From: Pseudoalteromonas luteoviolacea NCIMB 1944
GTDB taxonomy: Bacteria; Pseudomonadota; Gammaproteobacteria; Enterobacterales; Alteromonadaceae
Length of the DNA: 36,972 bases
Assembly: GCF_001625565.1 (NCBI RefSeq)
Contig: NZ_AUXS01000024.1
Coordinates: 1-36,972 of the forward strand
Direction: 5' to 3'
Below the pieces are notes generated by a model, which worked only from the letters and a program-made list of their open reading frames with translations, did no database searches and was not told where the DNA came from. Shown here piece after piece: positions 8,338 to 17,860 of the stretch; position 1 is the first letter of the stretch, and every line of letters starts with the position of its first letter. A program made the translations under genes and the position numbers.

Positions 8338-11300
8338 ATGTTGCATATAATTCAATCCAACCGAATGGAAGCGTTACAGGCGCAGTTTAATACTGTAATG
8401 CAAACAGCGCCATTATCTGATCCGTTTCAGCGAGATATTGTACTGGTTCAATCCCCCGGTATGTCGCAGTGGTTGAAAAACGGATTGAGTAAACATATTG
8501 GTGTGGCAGCTCAGATCGATTTCCCGCTGCCTTTGAGCTTCATTTGGCGTCTGTACCAACAGTTTTTGCCCGACGTTCCATCTGAGTCGCCATATAATAA
8601 AAACAATATGACTTGGAAGCTTTTTAATGTACTGCCAAGCAAATTGGCGCAGCCTCTGTATTTACCGTTATCAAATTATTTATATGCCGATGTACCAGAA
8701 GATGCGCAAGCAGATAAAGAGCTGGATGGCTTAAAACTATTTACATTGTGCGAAAAAATTGCCGACGTGTACGACCAATATCTAATGTATCGCCCTGACT
8801 GGCTGTCAATATGGGAATCTGGGACCAATCAGTTAGCTGATGTCGATGTTGAGGTAGCTTCTTGGCAACCGGATTTGTGGCGCTCGTTAGTTGAATATAC
8901 ACACCAACTTGGACAAAGTTCGTATAACCGCGCCAACATGCATGAGCAACTGCTCGCAGCTTTGGAAAGTGCCGACAGCGGGGTACTTCCTGAGCGGATC
9001 GCCATCTTTGGTTTATCAGCAATGCCGACCAGCCAGTTAGAAGTGTTTCAAGCACTCGCCAGCAAAACAGAAGTCTTACTATTTTTCTTTAACCCCAGTG
9101 AACATTATTGGGGGGATTTAGTGGATGAAAAAACACAAGCTAAGATCCACGCAAAATATGCAAAACGACCTGAGATTGATGCTAGCCTAGATGAAGAGCA
9201 AGACTACTATAATGTTGGTAACCCGTTACTATCTTCTTGGGGTAAGTTAGGTCGAGACTATCTAGAGCAATTGTTACAGCTTGATGCTCGCTGGCTTGAC
9301 GGGTTTGTTGAAGACTTTAATGATTCACTGTTGTCGCAGATCCAAAGTGAAATTTATCAGCTGGCATTTAAAGGTGAATCTTTACAAGCGGATCCAAACT
9401 GGTTCGTAAATGAAACTGGTAAGTTGCCTGTTTCCGAAGATGATAAAAGCATTTACTTGCAAGATTGCCACACTCCCCTAAGAGAAGTTGAATGTTTGCA
9501 CGACCACCTTCTCAATTTATTTAATCAATACCCAGAACTTACGCCTAAAGATGTCATTATTATGATGCCAGATGTGGGAAGTTACAGTCCTTATATTGAA
9601 GCGGTATTTGGCAGTGCACAAAGTAAAAGGTACATCCCTTACGCTCTGGCCGACATGGCGATAGAGCAAGAAAAACCTGTACTGTCATCATTTGTGACTT
9701 TAGTTAATTTGCCATTTAGTCGATTTGGCGTTTCTGACATTTTGGATTTGTTGGCGGTAGAAGCTATTTCAAGTCGCTTTGAACTTGATGCGTCTGAGTT
9801 TGAGCAAGTTAAATATTGGCTTGACCAAGTCGTCATTAAATGGGGGCTAGATGCAAAAAATAAGGCCGACCACGGTTTACCTGAAATGCCACTCAATACT
9901 TGGTTTCATGGTTTAAACCGCCTATTGCTTGGGGTTGCTAGTAGCAGTGAGGAGATAGAGTTTAACGGCGTATATCCGGCTGATCTAGTGGAAGGAATGG
10001 CCATTAATATTTTAAGTAAGTTGGTTGCTTTTGTGGAAGCTCTGGACATAGCAAAGCAGCAGCTCGCAAATGCCGGTGACCTTGCGCAAAAAGCGGACTT
10101 GTTACGGCAGTTACTTGGCCGTTTCTATCATCAAGATGCCGAGCAAACCTGGGATTTAATGCAGCTCCATAAAGTAATTGAAGGTATTGAAAAGCACTTT
10201 GAAAACGGTGATATGCGCAGTTCCATAGAGCCCAGAGTATTGGCTTATTTGGTAAAGCAAGGGATCCAAGAAAAAGGGGTTGGACAGCGATTTTTATCCG
10301 GCGCCGTGAATTTTTGTACTTTGATGCCAATGCGAGCCGTGCCATTTAAAGTGGTATGCCTGCTTGGCATGAACGATGCTGATTATCCTCGTCAAGTTCA
10401 GCCAATAGGGTTTGATTTGGTGCCAGCTTCCTCAAGACGAAAAGGTGACCGTTCACGGAAATTAGATGATCGGTACTTGTTTTTGGAAGCGCTTTTAAGT
10501 GCGAGATTGCATTTTTATGTCAGCTATATAGGTCGTTCTTGTTTTAACAATGAAATTCAAGTGCCTTCAGTGTTAGTGAGTGAATTATTTGAATATATAG
10601 ACAGAAGCTTTTACTGTGGGGGTCGCAACGAGCCGCTCAGCGTACGGTTAAAGCATCAAGCACCACTTCAGCCATTCAACCCTCTTCACTATCAGTGTGG
10701 TCAGTTGCAAAGCTACAATCCCAATTGGTTATTTTTGCCAGCAGAAGAGGAGAAAAGTTCGCCATCGCCACTGATTTTAACACCACCAGAGGAGCTGGAG
10801 CTCGCTCAACTGCTACGTGCATTTACAGCGCCACAAAGTTATTTTTATCAAACATGTTTGGGTATTAAGATAGCGTCTGCGACAGAGTATCAGGACGATA
10901 CTGAACCCTTTGCGTTAGACCCTCTAACACGTTACCAATACTTGCAAGAAATTCTCGATACCCATATTAATGAGCAGCCACTTGGTACCGAGCAGATGTT
11001 ACAAAGAGGTCACTTACCGCAGGCATTTGTGGGAGAAATACAATTAGAGTTGTTGGAGCAGCGGGTACTGCCCATGGTCGCAGTATTAAAGTCAAAACTG
11101 ATGGATGTTAGTGCCCCACAAGAGGTCGCTATCTCGGTAAATGGCATCAAGATAGTCGGCTGGTTGGACAGGCTATTTGGTAGCGAACAAATTTTTTATA
11201 GACCTGCGAGCATTAAAGCGAAAGACAAGATCCGAGCCTTCATCTATCACTTGCTTGCCAATGCGGCTGTGTCAACGATGAATACGACCATAATTGGCTT

Positions 11301-11631
11301 AGATGAGCAGGTTACTTTTGATGCGATAGACAAACCGAGCGCATTGCAATTACTGGAAACCTGGGTGGGCTTTTATACGCAGTTGCTCACTCAGCCGGTG
11401 CCTTTTTTCCCAGCTTCGAGTTATGCATTTGCCGATACGGAGGATATTGGGAAGGCGAATGCAAAGTTTGCAGGTGGCCAATATATTGGGGTAGGAGAAT
11501 CTGAAGATCCCTATGTTGCTCTTAACTTCAAAGATTTAGAGTCGTGCTTGGAAGAGTTTATGTCACTGAGTAAATCTTTACTTGGACCAATTATAGCGTT
11601 AGAAAAGGAGCAACAACATGGAGATGCTTAA
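8338..11631 (+). CDS. recC: Exonuclease V (RecBCD) subunit gamma, RecC
   Basis: A 1097-residue RecC, close to the 1122 of E. coli, beginning with the typical MLxxxxSNR N-terminus. RecC is the scaffold of RecBCD: it splits the duplex, guides strands to the two motors and reads Chi in the exiting 3' strand through its inactive helicase and nuclease-like domains. It is the first gene of recC-recB-recD and its end overlaps the recB start by 14 bases. In E. coli the protease gene ptrA lies between recC and recB; here it is absent. No clear Shine-Dalgarno precedes the ATG at 8338. Confidence 0.96.
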   Translation: MLHIIQSNRMEALQAQFNTVMQTAPLSDPFQRDIVLVQSPGMSQWLKNGLSKHIGVAAQIDFPLPLSFIWRLYQQFLPDVPSESPYNKNNMTWKLFNVLPSKLAQPLYLPLSNYLYADVPEDAQADKELDGLKLFTLCEKIADVYDQYLMYRPDWLSIWESGTNQLADVDVEVASWQPDLWRSLVEYTHQLGQSSYNRANMHEQLLAALESADSGVLPERIAIFGLSAMPTSQLEVFQALASKTEVLLFFFNPSEHYWGDLVDEKTQAKIHAKYAKRPEIDASLDEEQDYYNVGNPLLSSWGKLGRDYLEQLLQLDARWLDGFVEDFNDSLLSQIQSEIYQLAFKGESLQADPNWFVNETGKLPVSEDDKSIYLQDCHTPLREVECLHDHLLNLFNQYPELTPKDVIIMMPDVGSYSPYIEAVFGSAQSKRYIPYALADMAIEQEKPVLSSFVTLVNLPFSRFGVSDILDLLAVEAISSRFELDASEFEQVKYWLDQVVIKWGLDAKNKADHGLPEMPLNTWFHGLNRLLLGVASSSEEIEFNGVYPADLVEGMAINILSKLVAFVEALDIAKQQLANAGDLAQKADLLRQLLGRFYHQDAEQTWDLMQLHKVIEGIEKHFENGDMRSSIEPRVLAYLVKQGIQEKGVGQRFLSGAVNFCTLMPMRAVPFKVVCLLGMNDADYPRQVQPIGFDLVPASSRRKGDRSRKLDDRYLFLEALLSARLHFYVSYIGRSCFNNEIQVPSVLVSELFEYIDRSFYCGGRNEPLSVRLKHQAPLQPFNPLHYQCGQLQSYNPNWLFLPAEEEKSSPSPLILTPPEELELAQLLRAFTAPQSYFYQTCLGIKIASATEYQDDTEPFALDPLTRYQYLQEILDTHINEQPLGTEQMLQRGHLPQAFVGEIQLELLEQRVLPMVAVLKSKLMDVSAPQEVAISVNGIKIVGWLDRLFGSEQIFYRPASIKAKDKIRAFIYHLLANAAVSTMNTTIIGLDEQVTFDAIDKPSALQLLETWVGFYTQLLTQPVPFFPASSYAFADTEDIGKANAKFAGGQYIGVGESEDPYVALNFKDLESCLEEFMSLSKSLLGPIIALEKEQQHGDA
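11605..11610 (+). promoter_or_regulatory. Ribosome binding site of recB inside recC
   Basis: AAGGAG at 11605-11610, seven bases before the recB ATG at 11618, lies within the last codons of recC. It fixes the recB start and implies translational coupling of the two subunits. Confidence 0.75.
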
Positions 11632-14600
11632 CCCGATCACCATGCCGTTGTATGGCCACAACCTAATTGAAGCCAGTGCGGGCACCGGTAAAACTTATAC
11701 GATCACCGCGCTTTATCTGAGGTATTTACTCGGTTTGGCTGAAGGCTCAGGTTCTACATGCCTAAGTGTTGAACAAATTTTAGTGGTAACTTTTACTGAA
11801 GCGGCAACACAAGAAATTAAAGATCGTGTCAGGGCGAGGATCATCGATGCGCGTGATGCATTGCTGGGGGCTGAGTGTAAGGATCCGCTGATCCCGGCAC
11901 TGTTGGCGCAAATTGAAGATAAAAAGGCTGCTTTCAAATTGCTTGATGCGGCGGCAAAATCGATGGATGAGGCCGCAATTTTTACTATTCATGGTTTTTG
12001 TCAAAGAATGTTAAAGCAACATGCCTTTGAATCAAAGTTGAGCTTTAATCTTGAGTTTATCCTCGATGAGAGTGAGTTGTTAAAAACGGCGGTAGAGGAT
12101 CACTGGCGAAAGTTTTTATATGCGTTAGATAAAGAACAGACAGCTTTGGTTTTAGAGCACTTCGCTCACCCCCAAAGCTTAATGAAAAAGCTTATGCCAC
12201 TGATGAACAAATCTGGCGCGACATTGACACCTAAGGTTAAGTTGGCAGATATTTTAGCGGCTAGAAAACAATATCAGCAGCGTGCATTAACGTTTAAGCA
12301 AGCAGTGCGTGAAAGTGAATTTTTAGCCTGTTTAACTGACTCAGCACTGGCAAAAAACAAAGCACCAGGACGCGTTGCAAATATTAATGCCCTTGGCGAT
12401 TACATCGCATCAGACGCGTGGTATTTTGAATTTGGTACGAGCAAACACTCTTTTAATCTGTGGGGCAGCGCTCAGTTAGGGGATGCGAAAAACTACAAAA
12501 AAAACGCTGAGCTTATTTCTCATGAGATGATATTGCAGTTTGACGAAATGGCGAATTTGCACCATCAGGTTAAAAACTTATTGCCTATTGCGTTATTACA
12601 AGACGCACTAGAACAAGTAAAATCTCTGTTGGTACAACACAAACAAATTCAGAGCTCGATTTCTCCTGATGATCTATTGAGCAATTTACACCAAGCTTTG
12701 CAAGGCAGTGCAGGCGAAGTACTTGCTGATAAAATAGTTCAGCAGTTTCCAGTCGCACTCATTGACGAGTTTCAGGACACAGATCCGGTTCAGTATGGTA
12801 TTTTTAGTGCGATCTATCGTCAACAAGACGACACAGCTCTTACCATGATCGGCGATCCCAAACAGGCAATTTATGGGTTTCGCGGTGCAGATATTTTTAC
12901 GTATATAAAGGCCAAACAAGCCGTCGAAGCTGGCCGGCATTTTACTCTCGCAAAAAATTACCGCTCTGCTAAATCTGTAGTAGATAGTGTGAATACTATT
13001 TTTACTCAGCATGACAGCAGTTTTATTTTTAATGATGACATTCCTTTTTATTCGGTAGATGCTCAGGGCAAATCAGCAGACCAATCGCTGTCTGATGACA
13101 AAGACAGTGTGCTGAATTTTTGTGTCTATGACAGCGCTGGTGGCGTAACAAGTAAAGCGCAAGCACAGCAAGCACTTGCACAAACATTTTCAGCTAAAAT
13201 AGCCACTTTGCTATCACAGGCGAAGAATAATCTAGCCATGATCGGTGAGGACCCGGTAAAGGCAGCAGATATATGCGTATTAGTAAGAGACAGAAACGAA
13301 GCTGCGATTATGAAGCAAGCGTTACAGGCCAGTGGTGTTAGTGCGGTTTACTTAGCGAGAGACAGCGTATACGGCCAGCCTGTTGCCAGCGCATTAAATC
13401 AATTGCTACACGTGTTACACGGTGCCTATGATGAAGCCGCGCTGCGCGGTGTATTGGTGAGTCCACTATTTTCACTTAATTATGAAGAGGTTTATGTCCT
13501 TGCTCAAAGCGAACAACAATGGCAGGGCTATTTGGACTTTTTTGCCGAGCTGAAACGAGTTTGGTACCAAAGTGGTGCTATGGCTATGTTGGAAAAGCTC
13601 ATGGTACATAATCAGCTCGCTAATATTTGGCGTGCAAATGGTTATGAAGTTGAGCGCTGGTTGACTGATTATCGCCATTTAGCTGAACTGTTGCAGCACA
13701 AGCAAATTGAGCTCGAAGGGACCCAGCGTGTCTTGAGGTGGTTGAGTATCCAATGTGCCGAAGCGACGCTTGATGGTGCACAGTTAAGGCTTGAAAGTGA
13801 CGCTAATTTGGTGAAAATCGTAACCATGCATGCGTCTAAAGGTCTTGAATATCCAATTGTCTATATGCCATTTGCAATAGGGTATCGTGAGCCCAGTGAA
13901 GTCGTTTATCATCAGGGGGATAACCTCATTATCGATCTTGATGCCGATGATAATGCAATGCATGCAGCGTCAAAAGAGCGTCTTGCGGAAGACATTCGAT
14001 TGCTCTATGTGGCGTTGACTCGTGCTGTACATTATTGTGAGTTGGGGCTGTACAATATTGCATTAGGGCGCAGTAAAAAGCTCGGGATTGGTCAGACTGC
14101 GCTTGGTTTTGCACTATTTGGCAGTTGTGATTTTAAAGAAGCGCAGCAGTGGCACCAAGCACTGGAACAAATTTGCCAAGTACACCCAGCAATGTCGATG
14201 GAGATATTTGACGACCCTCAGGTAGCTCATTTTGGGGAAGAGCAGGAACAATCTTCTCTTGTGCTCACGGTAAAAGAGCAGCCAACCTCCATAGAAACCA
14301 ACTGGCGTACAACGAGCTTTAGTCAGTTAAGTTACCATGCTCATCATGATGATAGGCCAGCAGGCGCATTAGATGAGCATCATGAGTTAGACCTACCAAG
14401 AATGGTGCAAACCCCGGTCAAATCGCCTTATAGCTTTGTTAAAGGCGCAAAGGCGGGTAGTTGTCTGCATGAGATCTACGAGCAAATCGATTTTACGTCT
14501 CCCCACCACCCAGTGGCAGAAGGCAAGCTGCCTTTGAATGAAGTAGTGGAAAATTGCCTAAATAAATATCACATAGATATACAGTGGCTGGAATGTGTGG

Positions 14601-15145
14601 TTTTGTGGGTGCAAGAGAGCTTGGTTTGTCCTCTCAATACACAAGGTGACTTATCGCTTAGCCAATTGTCGCCTGATAACTGCCTGGTCGAAATGGAATT
14701 TCACCTCCCGCTAACGGCGTTAAAATCAAGTCAACTTAATAAAGTTCTAAGCGATATTACAGGTCAGCCAAGTTATTTGCAGTTTGATGATGTGGTAGGC
14801 ATGCTCAAAGGCTTTATTGATTTGATCTTCAGATGGCAAGGGAAATATTTTGTTTTAGACTACAAGTCGAATTATTTAGGTGATGAATTGCATGACTACA
14901 ATGATGAAAACTTGTGGTCAGCAATGACATCGCATCAATACCATCTACAGTATCTGATATACAGTGTTGCTTTGCACCGTTTGTTAAAATACCGTCTTGC
15001 TGATTATTCTATCCAAACCCATTTGGGTGGAGTCTATTATTTATTCTTAAGAGCATTGCCTGAAGGGGGAGGGGTATACTTCAACGAATTGACGGAGCAA
15101 GAGCTACTGTCGCTGGATGCACTTTTTGAACAGGAGGCTGGATAA
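11618..15145 (+). CDS. recB: Exonuclease V (RecBCD) subunit beta, RecB helicase-nuclease
   Basis: An 1175-residue RecB (E. coli 1180). The N-terminal superfamily 1A helicase has Walker A EASAGTGKT near residue 18 and the Walker B-type motif DEFQDTD. It is a 3'-5' motor. The C-terminal nuclease domain keeps the catalytic residues D1068, D1081 and K1083, the last two in DYKSN, each shifted by one from E. coli D1067, D1080 and K1082. It should therefore degrade DNA until Chi and then load RecA. It overlaps recC by 14 bases and its stop codon shares one base with the recD start (TAATG). All three subunits should be made from one mRNA. Confidence 0.97.
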   Translation: MEMLNPITMPLYGHNLIEASAGTGKTYTITALYLRYLLGLAEGSGSTCLSVEQILVVTFTEAATQEIKDRVRARIIDARDALLGAECKDPLIPALLAQIEDKKAAFKLLDAAAKSMDEAAIFTIHGFCQRMLKQHAFESKLSFNLEFILDESELLKTAVEDHWRKFLYALDKEQTALVLEHFAHPQSLMKKLMPLMNKSGATLTPKVKLADILAARKQYQQRALTFKQAVRESEFLACLTDSALAKNKAPGRVANINALGDYIASDAWYFEFGTSKHSFNLWGSAQLGDAKNYKKNAELISHEMILQFDEMANLHHQVKNLLPIALLQDALEQVKSLLVQHKQIQSSISPDDLLSNLHQALQGSAGEVLADKIVQQFPVALIDEFQDTDPVQYGIFSAIYRQQDDTALTMIGDPKQAIYGFRGADIFTYIKAKQAVEAGRHFTLAKNYRSAKSVVDSVNTIFTQHDSSFIFNDDIPFYSVDAQGKSADQSLSDDKDSVLNFCVYDSAGGVTSKAQAQQALAQTFSAKIATLLSQAKNNLAMIGEDPVKAADICVLVRDRNEAAIMKQALQASGVSAVYLARDSVYGQPVASALNQLLHVLHGAYDEAALRGVLVSPLFSLNYEEVYVLAQSEQQWQGYLDFFAELKRVWYQSGAMAMLEKLMVHNQLANIWRANGYEVERWLTDYRHLAELLQHKQIELEGTQRVLRWLSIQCAEATLDGAQLRLESDANLVKIVTMHASKGLEYPIVYMPFAIGYREPSEVVYHQGDNLIIDLDADDNAMHAASKERLAEDIRLLYVALTRAVHYCELGLYNIALGRSKKLGIGQTALGFALFGSCDFKEAQQWHQALEQICQVHPAMSMEIFDDPQVAHFGEEQEQSSLVLTVKEQPTSIETNWRTTSFSQLSYHAHHDDRPAGALDEHHELDLPRMVQTPVKSPYSFVKGAKAGSCLHEIYEQIDFTSPHHPVAEGKLPLNEVVENCLNKYHIDIQWLECVVLWVQESLVCPLNTQGDLSLSQLSPDNCLVEMEFHLPLTALKSSQLNKVLSDITGQPSYLQFDDVVGMLKGFIDLIFRWQGKYFVLDYKSNYLGDELHDYNDENLWSAMTSHQYHLQYLIYSVALHRLLKYRLADYSIQTHLGGVYYLFLRALPEGGGVYFNELTEQELLSLDALFEQEAG

Positions 15146-17034
15146 TGTCTCAGTTTTCGTTAGATTTCTCCGTGGATAATTTTGACGACACACTTTTTTT
15201 AGATGTGTTGTTAGAACAACGCAAAGTCCGAAGCGTCGATATCGCCCTTGCGAAGCTCTTGTGTGAATCACAATTTGACGATGTTTTTTACCTTATTTTG
15301 CTGCTGTTAAAAGCTGAACAAAATCAACATAGTTGTTTAGTTTTGAATGATATTGATTGGTTTAACCCATTTGAATTAAATCTGGAGCAGATGGAACAGA
15401 CTATCGAGCTGACTCCCTTTAAAGATAAATCACAGGCCCTAGAGTCACTACATTCACACCCAGCAGTGGGTGATGATAAACCGATAGTCATGTTTAATGA
15501 ACAGCTCTATTTGGCACGTTTAGCAAACTATGAGGCGTTTTTGGCAAAACGATTCACGTCACTGGCGAAACGAAAAATTGACTTAGATACTCCTCAATTA
15601 AAGCAGTTGCTAAATGTGTACTTTCCAGATACGCAAGGGCAGATGATTGATTGGCAAAAGGTTGCGTGTGCAATCGCGGCATCGAGTGCATTTTGTGTCA
15701 TTACCGGTGGACCTGGGACTGGCAAAACCACAACCGTGACAAAACTATTGGCAATATTACAATCTTTGTATGCAAAAGCGCCTTTGAATATCAAACTGGT
15801 AGCGCCGACGGGCAAGGCTGCGGCCAGACTCAGTGAATCGATAATTGGCGCAAAGGGACGGTTAAATTTAGCACCAGAGTTGGCTGAACTTATCCCTGAG
15901 CATGCGCAAACAATTCATCGCTTGTTGGGGGTTATACCCAACAGTAACAAATATAGATATCACGAAAAAAACCCGTTACACCTTGATTTGTTGATTGTCG
16001 ATGAAGCCTCTATGGTCGATCTTTCATTGATGAGTAAATTGGTTGCGGCATTGCCGGAAGGGGCTAGATTGTATCTACTGGGAGACAAAGACCAGCTGGC
16101 GTCAGTTGATACTGGCTGTATTCTTAATGACCTATGTGCGGAGCTAAAGTTAGGCCTAAACCCTAAGTACTCTTCACAACGGGCTGAGTTCCTCAATCAG
16201 ACGTGTTTTGACGGTGAAAAAATACTATCAGGTGCGAGCAGCAAATTCGTGTTGCAAGATGTGATGGCATTTTTACAGCAGAGTCATCGCTTTAAGAGCG
16301 ATAGTGGTATTGGTCAGCTTGCCGCAGCGGTGAATAACAATGATCAAAACCATCTCGACTGGGTTATCCAGCAGGGGTTTGATGAACTGAGCTTGTTCAA
16401 TTTATCAAATGAGTCATACCTTAATATGATTGAAAGTGCAGCTAGTGCGTATAGCGTGTACCTTAGAGCCATCAAAGATGGCGCAGACACTGAGCAAATA
16501 CACCAGCTATTCTCTGAATATCAACTGCTTGCAGCGGTCAGAGAGGGTCCGTATGGCGTCAATGAACTTAACAAACGTATTGAACACAAACTAGCACAGC
16601 AAAATCTGATCCGTCCGTACAGCCGCTATTATGCAGGTATGCCTTTGATGATCACGCAGAATGACTATCAACTTAAGCTTTTTAATGGTGATATTGGTAT
16701 CATTTTACCAGACAGCAGTGGCCAGCTATTCGCTACATTTATTGATGAGCAAGGCAATCTTAGGTCAATCAATCCGGCACGTTTACCTAGCCACGACTTA
16801 GTTTATGTGATGACAATTCACAAGTCGCAAGGTTCTGAATTTAGTTATACAGCAATGATCTTACCGCCAATTCAAAGAGCACGTCAGGGCATTAATAGGC
16901 AATTGGTTTATACGGGGATCACACGTGCAAAACATCATTTTGAATTAATCTGCCAGCCACAAGTATTACGACTAGCCATGAATAAATCTGTGGGCCGAAG
17001 CTCAGGGTTACGTCATAGGTTGCTAAATGATTAA
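15145..17034 (+). CDS. recD: Exonuclease V (RecBCD) subunit alpha, RecD helicase
   Basis: A 629-residue RecD (E. coli 608). It is a superfamily 1B 5'-3' helicase with Walker A GGPGTGKTTT beginning at G188, Walker B-like VDEASMVD, and the C-terminal motif VMTIHKSQGSEF typical of RecD. It is the second motor of RecBCD and is needed for nuclease activity of the complex. It starts inside the recB stop codon (TAATG at 15143-15147). Two tandem terminators follow, so it is the last gene of the operon. Confidence 0.97.
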   Translation: MSQFSLDFSVDNFDDTLFLDVLLEQRKVRSVDIALAKLLCESQFDDVFYLILLLLKAEQNQHSCLVLNDIDWFNPFELNLEQMEQTIELTPFKDKSQALESLHSHPAVGDDKPIVMFNEQLYLARLANYEAFLAKRFTSLAKRKIDLDTPQLKQLLNVYFPDTQGQMIDWQKVACAIAASSAFCVITGGPGTGKTTTVTKLLAILQSLYAKAPLNIKLVAPTGKAAARLSESIIGAKGRLNLAPELAELIPEHAQTIHRLLGVIPNSNKYRYHEKNPLHLDLLIVDEASMVDLSLMSKLVAALPEGARLYLLGDKDQLASVDTGCILNDLCAELKLGLNPKYSSQRAEFLNQTCFDGEKILSGASSKFVLQDVMAFLQQSHRFKSDSGIGQLAAAVNNNDQNHLDWVIQQGFDELSLFNLSNESYLNMIESAASAYSVYLRAIKDGADTEQIHQLFSEYQLLAAVREGPYGVNELNKRIEHKLAQQNLIRPYSRYYAGMPLMITQNDYQLKLFNGDIGIILPDSSGQLFATFIDEQGNLRSINPARLPSHDLVYVMTIHKSQGSEFSYTAMILPPIQRARQGINRQLVYTGITRAKHHFELICQPQVLRLAMNKSVGRSSGLRHRLLND

Positions 17035-17084
17035 TTTTTTGTTTTTTATTTGTTTCGTTGTGATATTGGGCTATGGTTATCTCT

Positions 17085-17116
17085 AAAGCAGACAGAGATT
17101 AATTGCGCTGCTTTTT
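17085..17116 (+). terminator. First rho-independent terminator after recD
   Basis: AAAGCAG at 17085-17091 pairs with CTGCTTT at 17108-17114 across a 16-base loop, with the T-run continuing to 17116. The stem is modest, but a stronger terminator lies just downstream. Confidence 0.5.
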
Positions 17117-17132
17117 ATTGCCCAGTGAATGT

Positions 17133-17160
17133 GCCGCCAAAGTCGTAGGCGGCCTTTTTT
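17133..17160 (+). terminator. Rho-independent terminator of recCBD
   Basis: GCCGCC at 17133-17138 pairs perfectly with GGCGGC at 17148-17153 around a 9-base loop, and the next bases are C then six T. This is a classical intrinsic terminator and closes the recC-recB-recD operon. Confidence 0.9.
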
Positions 17161-17242
17161 ATTAAATTCATCATGGTTTTTCTTAACTTCGTTTACGTCA
17201 ATTGTGCAAATGCAAACTGCATATTTTACACCCAGTCTTTTA

Positions 17243-17272
17243 TTGACTTTTGTACTTTTATAGCGCTAGATA
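17243..17272 (+). promoter_or_regulatory. Promoter of the DUF962 gene
   Basis: TTGACT at 17243-17248 and TAGATA at 17267-17272 are separated by 18 bases, a good sigma-70 pair. The predicted start is about 17279, giving a leader of about 27 bases to the ATG at 17306. Confidence 0.6.
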
Positions 17273-17305
17273 CAGTTAAAGTATTTACTCTTATTGAGAA
17301 TCGCT

Positions 17306-17827
17306 ATGAAAAGCTTAGAAGAGCATTTGGTGCAATATGCACTCTACCACAGAGATAAGCGCAATATTAGAACGCACCTAGTTGGCGTGCCGTTAATTGT
17401 GTTTGCGGTTATTATGCTGACTTACATTCCGCTGTTTGAGTTTAGCCAATTTGAAGTGACGTTGTCAGTCATTTTAATAGGTGCTGTAGGTGCATACTAT
17501 TTTTATTTATCAGCTTGGCTAGGACTAATCATGATAGCAATTTTGGCAACTGGCTATGCGTTAACAACCGTGCTTAGTAGCCAAATAATGCTGTTTGGTG
17601 TGCCAATGAGTGGATTCTATGCAATCGGAGTCGGTATTTTTTTGTTCGGGTGGGTAGTGCAATTCATTGGTCATCACTTTGAAGGAAAGAAACCTGCGTT
17701 TGTTGATGACTTAATGGGGTTATTGATTGGCCCATTGTTTGTATTAGTTGAAGTGCTTTTTAAATTTGGATGTATGAAGCACTTAGAGATGAAAATTCTT
17801 GCACAGGCAGGAGCCTATAGAAATTAA
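17306..17827 (+). CDS. DUF962 / Mpo1-like membrane protein
   Basis: About 173 residues from ATG 17306. It begins with the family-typical segment of HLVQYALYHRDKRN type, followed by four hydrophobic segments and a late motif FIGHHFEGKKPA with the conserved histidines. Yeast Mpo1 of this family is an Fe(II)-dependent dioxygenase in the alpha-oxidation of 2-hydroxy fatty acids. The conserved histidines here suggest the same metal-binding chemistry, but the bacterial substrate is not known. A TTG at 17294 is an alternative start with no better support. It is convergent with the FHA gene. Confidence 0.85.
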   Translation: MKSLEEHLVQYALYHRDKRNIRTHLVGVPLIVFAVIMLTYIPLFEFSQFEVTLSVILIGAVGAYYFYLSAWLGLIMIAILATGYALTTVLSSQIMLFGVPMSGFYAIGVGIFLFGWVVQFIGHHFEGKKPAFVDDLMGLLIGPLFVLVEVLFKFGCMKHLEMKILAQAGAYRN

Positions 17828-17842
17828 CTAATAGGAACCTGC
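17807..17842. terminator. Hairpin straddling the DUF962 stop codon
   Basis: GCAGG at 17807-17811 and CCTAT at 17814-17818 pair with CCTGC at 17838-17842 and ATAGG at 17831-17835, leaving a 2-base internal loop and a 12-base apical loop that contains the stop codon. It sits between convergent genes and may end both transcripts, but there is no T-tract. Confidence 0.3.
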
Positions 17843-17860
17843 TGTGTATTGTAAGGCGCT

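Noticed and set aside
15651..15836. Small open frames inside recB, recC and recD on either strand
   Set aside because: They are shadows of strongly coding frames with conserved motifs, and have no ribosome sites.
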